Positions 26,589 to 36,228 of a stretch of DNA of 64,000 bases are shown here, piece after piece; position 1 is the first letter of the stretch; each line of letters opens with the position of its first letter. Below the pieces are notes generated by a model, which did no database searches, was not told where the DNA came from, and saw nothing but the letters and a program-made list of their open reading frames with translations. The stretch lies in contig NZ_JAEMNW010000001.1 of NCBI RefSeq assembly GCF_016481275.1, positions 1,643,450-1,707,449 on the forward strand, in the 5' to 3' direction. The position numbers and the translations under genes were made by a program. Source of the stretch: Antrihabitans auranticaus (GTDB lineage: Bacteria; Actinomycetota; Actinomycetes; Mycobacteriales; Mycobacteriaceae).

Positions 26589-27914
26589 GTGACGAGCAAC
26601 GAGGGTGGCGCTGCCGAACCGGACCAGGTCGATGCCGTTTCGCCGACCGGGGAGTCGCCGGGACTGAAGCGACTACTCGGACATCCGCGCGTCTGGTTGC
26701 CACCGATCGTCGTGGTCACGCTGCTGATGTCGCTGCTCGCTGTCCTGTATCTCGACAGCATCCTGGACCCGCGCAAGAACCTGCACGATTTTCCCATCGC
26801 GCTCGTCAACCAGGACGAGGGCGAAGGGCAGAACAACTACGGCGACCAGATCGCCGAGAACCTCGTCGCACAGATTCCCAGCGACAAGATCGCGGTTCGC
26901 GAGGTCGGCATCGGGTCCGCGGAATCGATGCTCCGCAAGGGCGAGGTCTACGGCGCGATCATCATCCCGAGCGACTTCAGCAAGATCATGTCGAACCTCG
27001 CGATCGCGAGCGGGGCGAATGCGCCCGGCGACATCACGAAACCGCTGATCACCGTCAGGACCAACCCGCGCGCAGGACCGTTCGCGACGGGGATCGTGAC
27101 CGCATTCTTCGACGAGGCCATGACGCAGGTGAACGCGAAAGTCGGCGAACAGCTGACGGCCGAGCTGCAGAAGGCGGTCGGCCCGGACGGCGAACTCCCG
27201 GCGGTCACCAAGTTGACAGTCTCCGAACCCGTAAACGTCCACACCGTCGCGTTCAATCCGCTTCCCGACGGCACCGGCAATGGGCTGTCGGCGTTCTATT
27301 ACTCGCTGCTGCTGCTCCTGGCCGGTTTCACGGGCGCGATGATCGTGAGTTCGCTCGTGGACGCGCGGCTCGGCTTCGCCCCCGCCGAGTTCGGGCCGTG
27401 GTTCATGTTCAATCCGTCCGCACACGTCTCGCGATTCCACACCTTGCTGGTCAAGTGGGGAATCATGATCGTCGTCGGGATCGTCGTCTCGGCGATCTAC
27501 GTCGGTATCTCGGCATTCCTGGACATGCCGATGTCCCGCGCACCCGCTCTGTTCGCGTTCGGGGCCTACGCCATCGCGGCCGTGGGAATCACGGCGGTTT
27601 CCGTGATGGCCGCGTTCGGCACCGCCGGCCTGCTGATCAACCTCGTGATCTTCATCGTCCTCGGCGTTCCGTCCTCCGGCGGCACCGTGCCGCTGGAAGG
27701 CCAACCGCCGTTCTTCGGTTGGCTCGCGAATTTCGAACCGCTGCACCAGGTCTTCGTCGGTGTGCGCGCGATTCTCTACTTCGACGCCCGGTACGACTCC
27801 GGGCTGCTGCACGGCTTCCTGATGACGACGTTCGGGCTCGGGTTCGGCCTTGTTCTCGGCGTAATCGCGACGAGGATCTACGACCGCAAGGGCTTCAAGC
27901 GCGGCGCGATCTAG
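26589..27914 (+). CDS. DUF3533/YhgE-Pip-like ABC-2 type membrane protein
   Basis: 441 residues from GTG 26589 (VTSNEGG). One N-terminal helix (WLPPIVVVTLLMSLLAVLYL), an extracytoplasmic domain of about 190 residues starting LHDFPIALVNQDEG (the DUF3533/YhgE/Pip signature), then five or six C-terminal helices typical of ABC-2 permeases. No ATPase gene is adjacent. It may export an envelope component or be a phage-receptor-like protein, as Pip is in Lactococcus (inference only). Its stop abuts the convergent SCP-like gene's stop. Confidence 0.8.
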   Translation: MTSNEGGAAEPDQVDAVSPTGESPGLKRLLGHPRVWLPPIVVVTLLMSLLAVLYLDSILDPRKNLHDFPIALVNQDEGEGQNNYGDQIAENLVAQIPSDKIAVREVGIGSAESMLRKGEVYGAIIIPSDFSKIMSNLAIASGANAPGDITKPLITVRTNPRAGPFATGIVTAFFDEAMTQVNAKVGEQLTAELQKAVGPDGELPAVTKLTVSEPVNVHTVAFNPLPDGTGNGLSAFYYSLLLLLAGFTGAMIVSSLVDARLGFAPAEFGPWFMFNPSAHVSRFHTLLVKWGIMIVVGIVVSAIYVGISAFLDMPMSRAPALFAFGAYAIAAVGITAVSVMAAFGTAGLLINLVIFIVLGVPSSGGTVPLEGQPPFFGWLANFEPLHQVFVGVRAILYFDARYDSGLLHGFLMTTFGLGFGLVLGVIATRIYDRKGFKRGAI

Positions 27915-28297
27915 ATCCGGGCCAGCGGGAGCCAGCGCGCGACCTCGTGTGCGCGGCTCCCGGACGCGACAAGTGACCCGTTCTCGACCGCGGATTCGAA
28001 GTCGACGAGGCCGGTGACCAGGCGCAGCCACGTCCTTGGGTCAGTTTCGACGACGTTCGGCGGAGTCCCGCGGGTGTGGCGCGGACCCGTGATGCACTGG
28101 ACCGCCACGAACGGCGGCACACGGACCTCCACCGAGGACCCCGGCGCATCTGCGGCGAGCAGCCGCGCGCTGGAACGCACTGCTGCAGCAATTTCGCTAC
28201 GCCCCGGCGCGTCGCTGCTGTCGTCGCGCAGCCAGTCGGCGATCGCCGCGACGGCACGCTGAACGGTCGCGTGGTCGACGCGCGCACGGCCGGGCAT
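27911..28297 (-). CDS. Sterol-carrier-like small protein (Rv0807 family)
   Basis: 128 residues from ATG 28297. Features: an N-terminal helix VDHATVQRAVAAIADWLRD and a core with VRVPPFVAVQCITGPRHTRGTPPNVVETDPRTWLRLVTG split by short loops, then SLVASGSRAHEVARWLPLARI. This matches the conserved Rv0807 family, often annotated as a sterol-carrier (SCP) fold, with a TPPNVVETD and W-x-x-L motif. It is located next to purF in mycobacteria as well. It shares its first base with the CPBP gene's last. Ligand not known. Confidence 0.75.
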   Translation of the reverse strand: MPGRARVDHATVQRAVAAIADWLRDDSSDAPGRSEIAAAVRSSARLLAADAPGSSVEVRVPPFVAVQCITGPRHTRGTPPNVVETDPRTWLRLVTGLVDFESAVENGSLVASGSRAHEVARWLPLARI

Positions 28298-28944
28298 CAC
28301 ACACCCCTTTCGCCGGAGACGGCACGCACAACAACCGCACCACCGACGTTGGTCGCAAGGTGGAGCAGCGCGGGTCCCGCAAGGTGGTTTCCGCGCCGGC
28401 GCAGCCAGTCGAACACAAGCCCGGCGGCAGCAGTCGCGGCAACCGTGCCGACGACGCTGTCGCCGGCGATCATGGCCGGCCGTATGTGCCACAGCCCGAA
28501 GGCGGTGGCTGCCAGTCCGCCGCCGACGGCGAGACCGAATGCGTCTTCCAGGACGGGACTCACCGTGCCCCTGAAGATCAACTCCTCGGCCAACACGGTG
28601 CCGACCGGTATGCGGACGAGAATCCACTCGAGAAACTCGGCGGTCGTCGTATCGTCGGTGCGCTCGGCTAGCCGCGTTCGAGCGCTTGGCAGCGCCGCCG
28701 CGACCACGAACCCGCCGATCGGGACCGCTGCGGCAGCCGCGCCGACCAGCAGACCCTCGCGGGCCACCCAGCGGACCGGTTCACTACGACCGGCCAACCG
28801 CCGAACCGCGTACGCGAAGCCCGTAGCGAAAGCAACATTCGCCGCGACGCGTGCCCGCCCTGATCCGATGGACGGCAGCGCCCACGTACTCCACGCGACG
28901 GCCCCGGCCGCCGCGGCAACGGCGACGCCTTGTCGCCGCCTCAC
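28297..28944 (-). CDS. CPBP-family intramembrane protease
   Basis: 215 residues with five or six helices. CAAX-protease/bacteriocin-processing (CPBP) motifs: EELIFRG (the Glu-Glu pair), FGLWHIRP with His, and HLATNVG near the C-terminus; these are the putative metal ligands. An N-terminal Ala-rich helix precedes. It is coupled to the neighbours by overlaps at both ends (28941-28944 and 28297), so it is part of a four-gene cluster on the minus strand. Substrate unknown. Confidence 0.8.
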   Translation of the reverse strand: MRRRQGVAVAAAAGAVAWSTWALPSIGSGRARVAANVAFATGFAYAVRRLAGRSEPVRWVAREGLLVGAAAAAVPIGGFVVAAALPSARTRLAERTDDTTTAEFLEWILVRIPVGTVLAEELIFRGTVSPVLEDAFGLAVGGGLAATAFGLWHIRPAMIAGDSVVGTVAATAAAGLVFDWLRRRGNHLAGPALLHLATNVGGAVVVRAVSGERGV

Positions 28945-30695
28945 TTCGCCTCGCGCTCGTAATCGTCGAGCGCATCGAGGACCGGGCGGATGCGTTCAGA
29001 ATCCTGGGCGGTCCAGCCAGGAGGCGGGAGCAGCGCCGCCCAGGCATCGAGCACCAACGTGCCGTAACGGTGCCCGTGACCGGTCCGCACCGAGGTCGCG
29101 TTGGTCAGGTCGGCGGCGACCTGCCAGAACGTGACGACCGGACGCCACGTCATCTCCGGCGACACGTCATCACCGCGGGTCTCTTCGAGCCAGTCCGGAC
29201 GGGAGAACAGGAGGTCCGGCGACCACCACACGATCGGATCGGACGGGTGCTGCAAGTAGGCGATCCGTGGCGCAAGCCAGGCTCGTGGCGGTTGGGCCAG
29301 ATCGCCGGAATCTCCGGCGAAGCGGACGACAAGGCCGTCCGCGTAGACCGGCTCGACCTCGGGTGATCCGGGATCGCGACGCGAAACGAACTGCCGCCAA
29401 ATGCGATTCGAGTTCGGTGGACCGACCCACAGCGCACCGTCGACCTTCGCCCGGATATCGGCGATCCCGTCGAACGCGGACTCCGACCCTTGCGAGCCGA
29501 GACTCTCGCCATAGACGAGAAGTTTCGGCCGTTCGTTCATGGGCCGTGCCGACAATCGCTCGTAGACCTTGTCGAAGAGCAGCTTGCCCGCCTCGGCGAC
29601 CTTCGTGCTGTCGGCGAGAAAGGACAGCACGCTGGGCAGATACGAGTATTGCGTCGCGACGATCGCCGTGTCGCCGTGGTACATCATCTCGATTGCGTTC
29701 GCCGCGGTGGAGTTGACCCAGCCCGTGCCGGTGGTCGTCACGACGACGAGAACGCTGCGGTCGAAAGCGCCGGTTCGGTCGAGTTCGGAAACTGCGAGAT
29801 CGGCCTGGGCCTCGGGGCTGTCGGCCGACTCGAGGCCCGTGTACACGCGAATCGGCTCTTCGGAGACCCTACCGGTGACGAGCCCGATCGTGTTGGCGTC
29901 CAACCCCTGTGAGACGAACCAGCGCCCTTCCGAGCCGAGCGTCTTCCACGGCACCAACGACGCCGGACTGCCCGACCGCTCCGGCAGAGTCGGCTGGATC
30001 GCCGCCGGTGAGGTCTGGTCGTTGCGCACGCTGAACGCCGAGTTCGCCACGGCAAAAAGCGCTTTCGCCAGCACGCCGTTGAACAACGTGACGGTGAGAA
30101 ACGCGATCAGGAAGATGCCCACTGCCGGCGCCAGGGTCCGCGGTATGCGCACCCACCGATTGAGTTGCCGTGCAACCCATCTCACCAATGCGCGCAGGGA
30201 ACGGAAGACCGCGACGACAGCTGCCGCAACCAGCAGGCTGAGCCCACCCGTCCGCAGGTACGCCGACGTGGACGTACCGGCCATGTCCATCAGCGTGGTC
30301 AGCTGCCGTTGCCACTGCGCCGCAAGGATCAGCATGTACCCGGCGCCGCCGACGACCGTCAACAGCACGGCGATTTTGACCGTGCTCGTCACCCAGTCCG
30401 GCGGTTGCGAGATCTGGATCCTGGGCACGGCAAACTTGCGGAACAACCACTCCAGCACGCAACCCGCGCCGTAGCCCATCGCCGCATTGATGCCGCTGAT
30501 CAAGCCTTGAAACATCCAGTCGCGCGGCAACAAGGACGGCGTGACCGACCACGCGAAAAACAATCCCGCGACGACCAAGCCGACGTAGTTGAGGTCGACG
30601 ACGCGCTCGATCCTGCGAATCAGCAACCGCGCCCGGACAATACGCGAGTCCCGGACACGTTTCGGCGCCGTCGCGCCGGTACCTGATCGAGTCAC
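28941..30695 (-). CDS. Membrane-anchored alpha/beta hydrolase (DUF-type Abhydrolase_9)
   Basis: 584 residues. The N-terminal half is membrane-embedded: helices about 38-58, 65-85, 110-130, 150-170 and 195-220 (NYVGLVVAGLFFAWSVTPSLLP etc.). The C-terminal hydrolase part begins about residue 300 (RVYTGLESADSPEAQADLAVSEL), with the nucleophile elbow YGESLGSQGSESAFDG, then PPNSNRIWRQF and the probable acid/His segment RTGHGHRYGTLVLDAW. This domain pair is common in mycobacteria and rhodococci and may act on envelope lipids. Start GTG at 30695, ribosome site AGGTGA. Function inferred only from family. Confidence 0.82.
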   Translation of the reverse strand: MTRSGTGATAPKRVRDSRIVRARLLIRRIERVVDLNYVGLVVAGLFFAWSVTPSLLPRDWMFQGLISGINAAMGYGAGCVLEWLFRKFAVPRIQISQPPDWVTSTVKIAVLLTVVGGAGYMLILAAQWQRQLTTLMDMAGTSTSAYLRTGGLSLLVAAAVVAVFRSLRALVRWVARQLNRWVRIPRTLAPAVGIFLIAFLTVTLFNGVLAKALFAVANSAFSVRNDQTSPAAIQPTLPERSGSPASLVPWKTLGSEGRWFVSQGLDANTIGLVTGRVSEEPIRVYTGLESADSPEAQADLAVSELDRTGAFDRSVLVVVTTTGTGWVNSTAANAIEMMYHGDTAIVATQYSYLPSVLSFLADSTKVAEAGKLLFDKVYERLSARPMNERPKLLVYGESLGSQGSESAFDGIADIRAKVDGALWVGPPNSNRIWRQFVSRRDPGSPEVEPVYADGLVVRFAGDSGDLAQPPRAWLAPRIAYLQHPSDPIVWWSPDLLFSRPDWLEETRGDDVSPEMTWRPVVTFWQVAADLTNATSVRTGHGHRYGTLVLDAWAALLPPPGWTAQDSERIRPVLDALDDYEREAK

Positions 30696-30716
30696 GACAT
30701 CACCTGTGGGTCTCGG

Positions 30717-33011
30717 TCAGGGCGTGAACGCACCGAACAGTGCGGGAAGCGTGCCCTCGAAGGTCGACCGCAACTCCGCCAGCGGAACGTCGAACAGACC
30801 CTGAACCTCAACCGAATCCGAGCCCTGGTCGACCACTCCGATTCGGAACCAAGGCAATCCACGCGCAGTGCACATCTTCTGGAAGCGCGTCTCCTCGGTG
30901 CGCGGAACTGCGACGAGGATCCGGCCGGACGACTCGGAGAACAGCGCGACGAACGGGTCGGCGTCCTCGGGAAGCAGTATGCGGCAACCGGTTTCGCCAG
31001 CCAACGCCGCTTCGACGACTGCCTGCGCAAGGCCACCTTCGGACAGGTCGTGCGCCGCAGTGATCATGCCGTCCCGCGAGCCCGCGAGCAGCACCTCGGA
31101 AAGCAACTGTTCACGCGCGAAGTCGACCTTCGGCGGCACGCCGCCGAGGTGGTCGTGGACGACCTGGGTCCAGATCGATCCGCCGAACTCGTCATGAGTG
31201 TCGCCGAGCAGGATCAGCGTCTCCCCCGGCTCATGCCCGATGCCGGTCGGGATGCGCCGGTGCACGTCGTCGATGACGCCGAGGACACCGACGACCGGCG
31301 TCGGCAGGATCGGCGTAGTTCCGGTCTGGTTGTAGAAGCTCACGTTGCCGCCGGTGACCGGAATCCCAAGCGCCACACAGCCATCCGCGAGGCCGCGGAC
31401 CGCCTGCTGGAACTGCCACATCACTTCGGGATTCTCGGGGGATCCGAAGTTCAAGCAGTTCGTCACCGCTTTCGGCGTTGCACCCGTCGTGACGACGTTG
31501 CGATACGCCTCGGCAAGGGCAAGCTGAGCGCCGGTATAGGGGTCGAGGCGGGTGTAGCGGCCGGATGCATCGGTCGCGAGCGCAATGCCGCGCCCCGTCT
31601 TTTCGTCGATGCGGATCACGCCGGCGTCGGCATGCTCGGCGAGCACCGTGTTGCCACGGACATAGCGGTCGTACTGCTCGACGATCCAGCGACGACTGCA
31701 CAACTGCGGGCTCGCGAGCATCTGCAGCAAGGTCGCACGCAGTTCCGCACCCGATGCGGGGCGTGCCAGGTTGTCAGGGGTCGCCGCGATCAGCGCATCC
31801 TGGTCGGCGGGCCGCTGAATCGGCCGCTCGTACACCGGACCTTCGTGCGCAACGGTGCGCGGCGGCACGTCGACGACCGTCTCGTCGTGCCACGTGACGA
31901 CCAGCCGCTCACCGTCGGTGACCTCACCGATCACCGTGGCGAGCACATCCCACTTCTTGCAGACCGCCATGAAGGCATCGACGTTCTCGGGTGCGACGAC
32001 GGCGCACATGCGCTCCTGCGACTCGCTCGACAGCACCTCGGCAGGTGTCATTCCGGTCGCCCGCATGGGCACCTTGTCGAGCTCGATTCGCATACCGCCG
32101 TCACCGGCCGCAGCCAATTCCGAAGTGGCGCAAGACAACCCCGCACCGCCGAGATCCTGGATGCCGATCACGATACCGGCGTGATAAAGCTCGAGACAGC
32201 ACTCGATGAGCACCTTCTCCGTGAACGGGTCGCCGACCTGAACCGCAGGCAGCTTCTTGCGCCCGCCGCCGGTCTCGTCGCCCTCGAACGTCTCGGACGC
32301 AAGCACCGAAACCCCGCCGATGCCGTCGAGACCGGTCCGCGCACCGAACAGAATGATCTTGTTGCCGGCACCGGAAGCAAAGGCGAGATGGAGATCCTCG
32401 GTTCGCATGACGCCTGCACACAGCGCGTTGACCAACGGATTGCCCGCATACGACGGATCGAAGACGGTCTCACCGCCGACGTTCGGCAGGCCGAGCGAGT
32501 TGCCGTAGCCGCCGACTCCGCGGACCACGCCGTCGACGACGCGACGAGTGTCAGGCGCATCGGCAGCGCCGAAGCGCAACTGGTCCATGACCGCGATCGG
32601 CCGGGCACCCATCGCCATGATGTCGCGGACGATGCCGCCGACACCGGTCGCCGCACCCTGGTAGGGCTCGACGTAGGAGGGGTGGTTGTGGCTCTCGACC
32701 TTGAACGTGACGGCCCAGCCGTCACCGACATCCACGACGCCCGCGTTCTCGCCGATGCCCGCGAGCATCGACGAGCGCATCTCCTCGGTGGTCGTTTCAC
32801 CGAAGTAGCGCAGGTGCACCTTGGACGACTTGTAGGAGCAGTGCTCGCTCCACATGACCGAATACATCGCTAGTTCGGCATCGGTCGGACGGCGGCCGAG
32901 GATCTCCTTGATCCTGGCGTACTCGTCCTCTTTGAGCCCCAGTTCCTTGTACGGCTGAGCTGCATCGGGCGTTTCCGCGGCTGCGCTGACGGTATCGACG
33001 TGCGTGGACAC
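30717..33011 (-). CDS. purL: Phosphoribosylformylglycinamidine synthase subunit PurL
   Basis: ATPase subunit of FGAM synthase, step 4 of purine synthesis, working with PurS and PurQ. 764 residues, the small-PurL length that needs separate PurQ and PurS. Motifs: [66 protein letters not shown] and [13 protein letters not shown] start at 33011. It lies upstream of the abhydrolase gene (21-base gap) and is about 5 kb from purQS, so the FGAM synthase genes are not in one operon. Confidence 0.96.
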   Translation of the reverse strand: MSTHVDTVSAAAETPDAAQPYKELGLKEDEYARIKEILGRRPTDAELAMYSVMWSEHCSYKSSKVHLRYFGETTTEEMRSSMLAGIGENAGVVDVGDGWAVTFKVESHNHPSYVEPYQGAATGVGGIVRDIMAMGARPIAVMDQLRFGAADAPDTRRVVDGVVRGVGGYGNSLGLPNVGGETVFDPSYAGNPLVNALCAGVMRTEDLHLAFASGAGNKIILFGARTGLDGIGGVSVLASETFEGDETGGGRKKLPAVQVGDPFTEKVLIECCLELYHAGIVIGIQDLGGAGLSCATSELAAAGDGGMRIELDKVPMRATGMTPAEVLSSESQERMCAVVAPENVDAFMAVCKKWDVLATVIGEVTDGERLVVTWHDETVVDVPPRTVAHEGPVYERPIQRPADQDALIAATPDNLARPASGAELRATLLQMLASPQLCSRRWIVEQYDRYVRGNTVLAEHADAGVIRIDEKTGRGIALATDASGRYTRLDPYTGAQLALAEAYRNVVTTGATPKAVTNCLNFGSPENPEVMWQFQQAVRGLADGCVALGIPVTGGNVSFYNQTGTTPILPTPVVGVLGVIDDVHRRIPTGIGHEPGETLILLGDTHDEFGGSIWTQVVHDHLGGVPPKVDFAREQLLSEVLLAGSRDGMITAAHDLSEGGLAQAVVEAALAGETGCRILLPEDADPFVALFSESSGRILVAVPRTEETRFQKMCTARGLPWFRIGVVDQGSDSVEVQGLFDVPLAELRSTFEGTLPALFGAFTP

Positions 33012-33086
33012 GAAGTGTTGTTCCTTTCGCTGCGGCGAGAAGCCTCGGTCAGAGTCTAACCGGGGCCACCGTCACGACCGGCGCCG

Positions 33087-33752
33087 CTACTGCAGCGCCT
33101 CCACGCGCTTGACCTGCTCCTCGACCAATGCCAGGAACTCGTCCCTGTATTCGACGTCGTTTCCGGACTTACGGCCGGCGGGGATCGTGCCCGGCTTGAA
33201 TTCGGTGAGAGCTGCCGAAACGCCGTAGTCGCCGACCTTCGCGAAGATGACGAGACCGACCGAATAGACCTTTTGGCCCGATGCCGTGACCTCGAGCAAC
33301 TGGACGCGGGACGCCGACTCCACGCCGTCGATCTCGAACTCGAACGGCCGGTACCTCAGGTCGCCCTCCAGGTCGCCCGTTACCGCGGCAGAGCTGCAAG
33401 TTTCCAGCTCGTCCTCGATCTCGGAGACGCCGTAGTCGACACCGGCGAGGTCGACGACGGTGAAGGCCATGTTGACGTTCTCATCGTCGTTCTCGACGTC
33501 GATCTCGTTGCGGGGTGCGGTCCGCGCGTCGTCGGCGGAGGGAATGTCTTCACACGACGCCGGATCGGTCGAGACGTCCGCGGAATCGCCGTCCGAAGCG
33601 TCGAGTTCGAAACCTGCAGGAAAGTCGTCGAGACTCAAGATCGGCAGATCCATGCCCTCAGCGGCCGGTTCGCCCTCGACGGTGGTCCCGCAGGCGGCGA
33701 GCATGGCTCCGGCCCCGACGATGACGGCCGCCAGTGAAAGTCGCTTCGACAC
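33087..33752 (-). CDS. Lipoprotein of the tandem paralogue pair (copy 1)
   Basis: 221 residues from the GTG at 33752 (GGGGGA six bases upstream); an in-frame upstream Met is less likely. Lipobox MLAACG with Cys21. The mature protein begins MDLPILSLDDFPAGFELD and ends with AKVGDYGVSAALTEFKPGTIPAG, an EF-like soluble domain without a known enzyme motif. It closely resembles the next gene upstream in layout and motifs, so the two arose by tandem duplication. DUF5642-like or LpqN-like envelope lipoprotein is possible; function unknown. Confidence 0.75.
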   Translation of the reverse strand: MSKRLSLAAVIVGAGAMLAACGTTVEGEPAAEGMDLPILSLDDFPAGFELDASDGDSADVSTDPASCEDIPSADDARTAPRNEIDVENDDENVNMAFTVVDLAGVDYGVSEIEDELETCSSAAVTGDLEGDLRYRPFEFEIDGVESASRVQLLEVTASGQKVYSVGLVIFAKVGDYGVSAALTEFKPGTIPAGRKSGNDVEYRDEFLALVEEQVKRVEALQ

Positions 33753-33801
33753 GTGTAGTCCCCCGAACATTCGTCTGTCCCCGATAGTTCGACGAGTCTA
33801 T

Positions 33802-34488
33802 CTACCCGGTGCCCTTGGCCCGGTCGACCTGGAGATTCACGAGGTCCCAGAACTCCTTCGTGAACGGAATCCCTTCTCCGGCTGCTCGATCCGCGGGGAT
33901 CGGACCAGCCGCAGTCTCGTTCAGCGCACCGTGGATCACGTAATCGCCGACCGTTGCGTACACGATGTAGCCCGCGAGGTATGCCTGGTCCGTACCTGAG
34001 GTCACATCGATCGCAACCTGCCTGGCAACCCCGTCCGCACCGGACAACGAGAGGTCGTGCGGGGTCAGTGTGACCTTGCCCGTACCTTCGGCGTCGGTCA
34101 GCGTCATCGTGCTGCATCGATCCAGGGTCTGCGTGAACTCGTCGAGGCTGAACGCGCCGGGTTTGAACTCGCCGACCGTGAACTCGACGGTCACCTTGTC
34201 GTCGTCACTCTGCATCTTGATCGACTCCGACTGGGCGTCGAGCTTCTCGACCTCGTCGTTCACCGCAGCGCACTCCGCCGGATCGGCCGTCGGAACCGGC
34301 TCGTTGTCCGCGCCCTCGTTCGGCACGACCTTCAGCTCGCTGGGGAAGTCGGTGACAACGAGGATCGGCAGTTCGCCTGCCTCGGCGGTCGTCTGTGGAC
34401 CGGAGCTGAGGTCGTCGTCGCCGCAGCCGGACAGCAGCGCTCCAGCGACGAAAACTACGGCGGCCAGCAACGCAGGGCGAACGGTCAT
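33802..34488 (-). CDS. Lipoprotein of the tandem paralogue pair (copy 2)
   Basis: 228 residues. Lipobox LLSGCG with Cys22, mature part beginning ELPILVVTDFPSELKVV, and ending VYATVGDYVIHGALNETAAGPIPAD. Every block aligns with copy 1 (LPIL-x-DFP, C-x-x-x-N after 70, the VGDY-x-x-AL block, GxIPAxR). The ATG at 34488 has GAGGTG six bases upstream. Probably anchored on the outer face of the cytoplasmic membrane. No function recognised; probably works with or replaces its paralogue. Confidence 0.75.
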   Translation of the reverse strand: MTVRPALLAAVVFVAGALLSGCGDDDLSSGPQTTAEAGELPILVVTDFPSELKVVPNEGADNEPVPTADPAECAAVNDEVEKLDAQSESIKMQSDDDKVTVEFTVGEFKPGAFSLDEFTQTLDRCSTMTLTDAEGTGKVTLTPHDLSLSGADGVARQVAIDVTSGTDQAYLAGYIVYATVGDYVIHGALNETAAGPIPADRAAGEGIPFTKEFWDLVNLQVDRAKGTG

Positions 34489-34585
34489 AGTGCACCTCGA
34501 GTCGAACGGGCTACGAAGTGGGACCGGATCAGGCTAACAGGACGAAGTGCCCGGCCAACCGCTTTTGCGCGCCATAGGATTCCAC

Positions 34586-35854
34586 CTACTCGGGTGCGAG
34601 GAAAGCCGACAGCGCAGCCGCGTAGGCACCGACATCGTCGGCACCCATCAGTTCACGCGCCGAATGCATCGCCAGCTGCGCTGCGCCGACGTCGACCGTC
34701 GCCACCCCGGTCCGGGCAGCGGTGATCGGCCCGATCGTCGACCCGCACGGCAGGTCCGCGCGATGTACGTAGCGCTGCAACGGAACTCCCGCACTGTCAC
34801 AGGCCAGCGCGAACGCGGCCGCGCCCGCAGCGTCGGTTGCGTACCGCAGGTTCTGGTTGACCTTGAGCACCGGGCCCCCGTTGATCGCAATCCTGTGCGC
34901 GGGTTCGTGCCGATCCGGATAGTTCGGGTGCGTCGCGTGCGCCATGTCGCCGGACGCACAGATCGATCCAGCCATCGCGCGGAGAAAGTCTTCGCGGGTT
35001 CCTCCGCGCACCAACACGATTCGCTCGAGCACGGTTGCCAGCAGATCCGACTGCGCACCGCGATCGGAGCCGCTGCCGACCTCCTCGTGGTCGAACAACG
35101 CGAGCACGGGGATTCGCGAACCCGGATCGGCCGCGGCGGCCAGCAGGGCAACGGTTCCGGCGTAGCAGGTGCCCTGGTTGTCCAGTCGCGGCGCGCTGAC
35201 GAGGTCGGCGTCCACACCGATCAGCTGACTCGGTGCGAGGTCGTGCGTCATCAGTTCCCAACCGAGCACGTCGGTGTGCTGAACTCCCGCGACCGCAGCC
35301 AGATACGACATCAGCGACGGCGCCGATCCCGTACCCCACACGGCGTTCACGTGCCGTTGCGGATCGAGCTCGACCCCCTTGCGGTCCGCGCTCAGATGAA
35401 TTGCCAGCTGCGGCACGCGCAGTATCGGCTCGTCGACCCGGATCAGTTTCTGCTGCACCGAGTTTCCGGCCCGTACGCTCAATCGGCCAGAAAGGCCCAG
35501 GTCACGGTCGAGCCACGAGTTCAGCCATGCCCCGCCGTACGGCTCGAGTCCGACCAGCTGCCAACCCGCCGACTTCAGGTCGGGATGCTGTTTCACCCGG
35601 AGGTTGGGGCTATCGGTATGGCCACCGACGATCCGGAACGGCGCGGCGGGATCGACACCCTCGGTGCTCCAAGCGACGAGCGATCCGCCGCGGACGACGA
35701 AGTACCTACCGGGACCCTGCGGCCACGAATCGATCTCCGCGAGTTCGGTGAACCCGTATGTGGTCAGCCGCTTCGCGACAGTCACGCACACGTGGAACGG
35801 CGACGGCGACGCGTCGATGAAGCTGCACAGGCCCGGTGCGGTCGCGAGTGTCAT
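34586..35854 (-). CDS. M18-family aspartyl aminopeptidase
   Basis: 422 residues; removes N-terminal acidic residues with two bound zinc ions. Ligand-bearing motifs: [20 protein letters not shown] (Asp), [19 protein letters not shown] (Glu-Glu), and [13 protein letters not shown] near the C-terminus. This is the bacterial ApeB/PepC-type (counterpart of Rv0800). No signal peptide: cytosolic. It is divergent from the YiaAB-type gene. Normal family length. Confidence 0.92.
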   Translation of the reverse strand: MTLATAPGLCSFIDASPSPFHVCVTVAKRLTTYGFTELAEIDSWPQGPGRYFVVRGGSLVAWSTEGVDPAAPFRIVGGHTDSPNLRVKQHPDLKSAGWQLVGLEPYGGAWLNSWLDRDLGLSGRLSVRAGNSVQQKLIRVDEPILRVPQLAIHLSADRKGVELDPQRHVNAVWGTGSAPSLMSYLAAVAGVQHTDVLGWELMTHDLAPSQLIGVDADLVSAPRLDNQGTCYAGTVALLAAAADPGSRIPVLALFDHEEVGSGSDRGAQSDLLATVLERIVLVRGGTREDFLRAMAGSICASGDMAHATHPNYPDRHEPAHRIAINGGPVLKVNQNLRYATDAAGAAAFALACDSAGVPLQRYVHRADLPCGSTIGPITAARTGVATVDVGAAQLAMHSARELMGADDVGAYAAALSAFLAPE

Positions 35855-35949
35855 GGCTCGATCCTAGAAGCGGCGCGCGGGAAGTACCCGATTGCACTCG
35901 AGTATTCGTACTCATTCCTTTTCGACCCGCGCTCGGCACACTTTCCTCC

Positions 35950-36228
35950 ATGACCGAACCCAACTCGAAGGCAAGAAACACCACCGCCTTCTACATCCAG
36001 TCCGTGATCGCCTTCGGCGTAAGCCTTTTCGGCACGCTCGCCGGGATCTACTACCTGCCGCTCGACCCGTGGCCCAAAGGCTTCCTCGTCATGTCGATGT
36101 TGTTTCTGGTGACGAGTTCATTCACGCTCGCCAAGGTGGTCCGCGACCAGCAGGAGGAAGCGATGCTGAAAGAGGCCCGCATGCAGCGGTTGCTCTCCGA
36201 GCACGAGCCGTTCAGTCACGCCGGTTGA
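35950..36228 (+). CDS. YiaA/YiaB two-helix inner-membrane protein
   Basis: 92 residues from ATG 35950 (MTEPNSKARN). Two transmembrane helices, about 14-36 and 42-62 (YIQSVIAFGVSLFGTLAGIYYL and FLVMSMLFLVTSSFTLAKVV), in a YiaAB domain, followed by a charged cytoplasmic tail rich in Glu/Arg. Its end overlaps the convergent MFS gene by 17 bases. Role unknown. Confidence 0.85.
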   Translation: MTEPNSKARNTTAFYIQSVIAFGVSLFGTLAGIYYLPLDPWPKGFLVMSMLFLVTSSFTLAKVVRDQQEEAMLKEARMQRLLSEHEPFSHAG

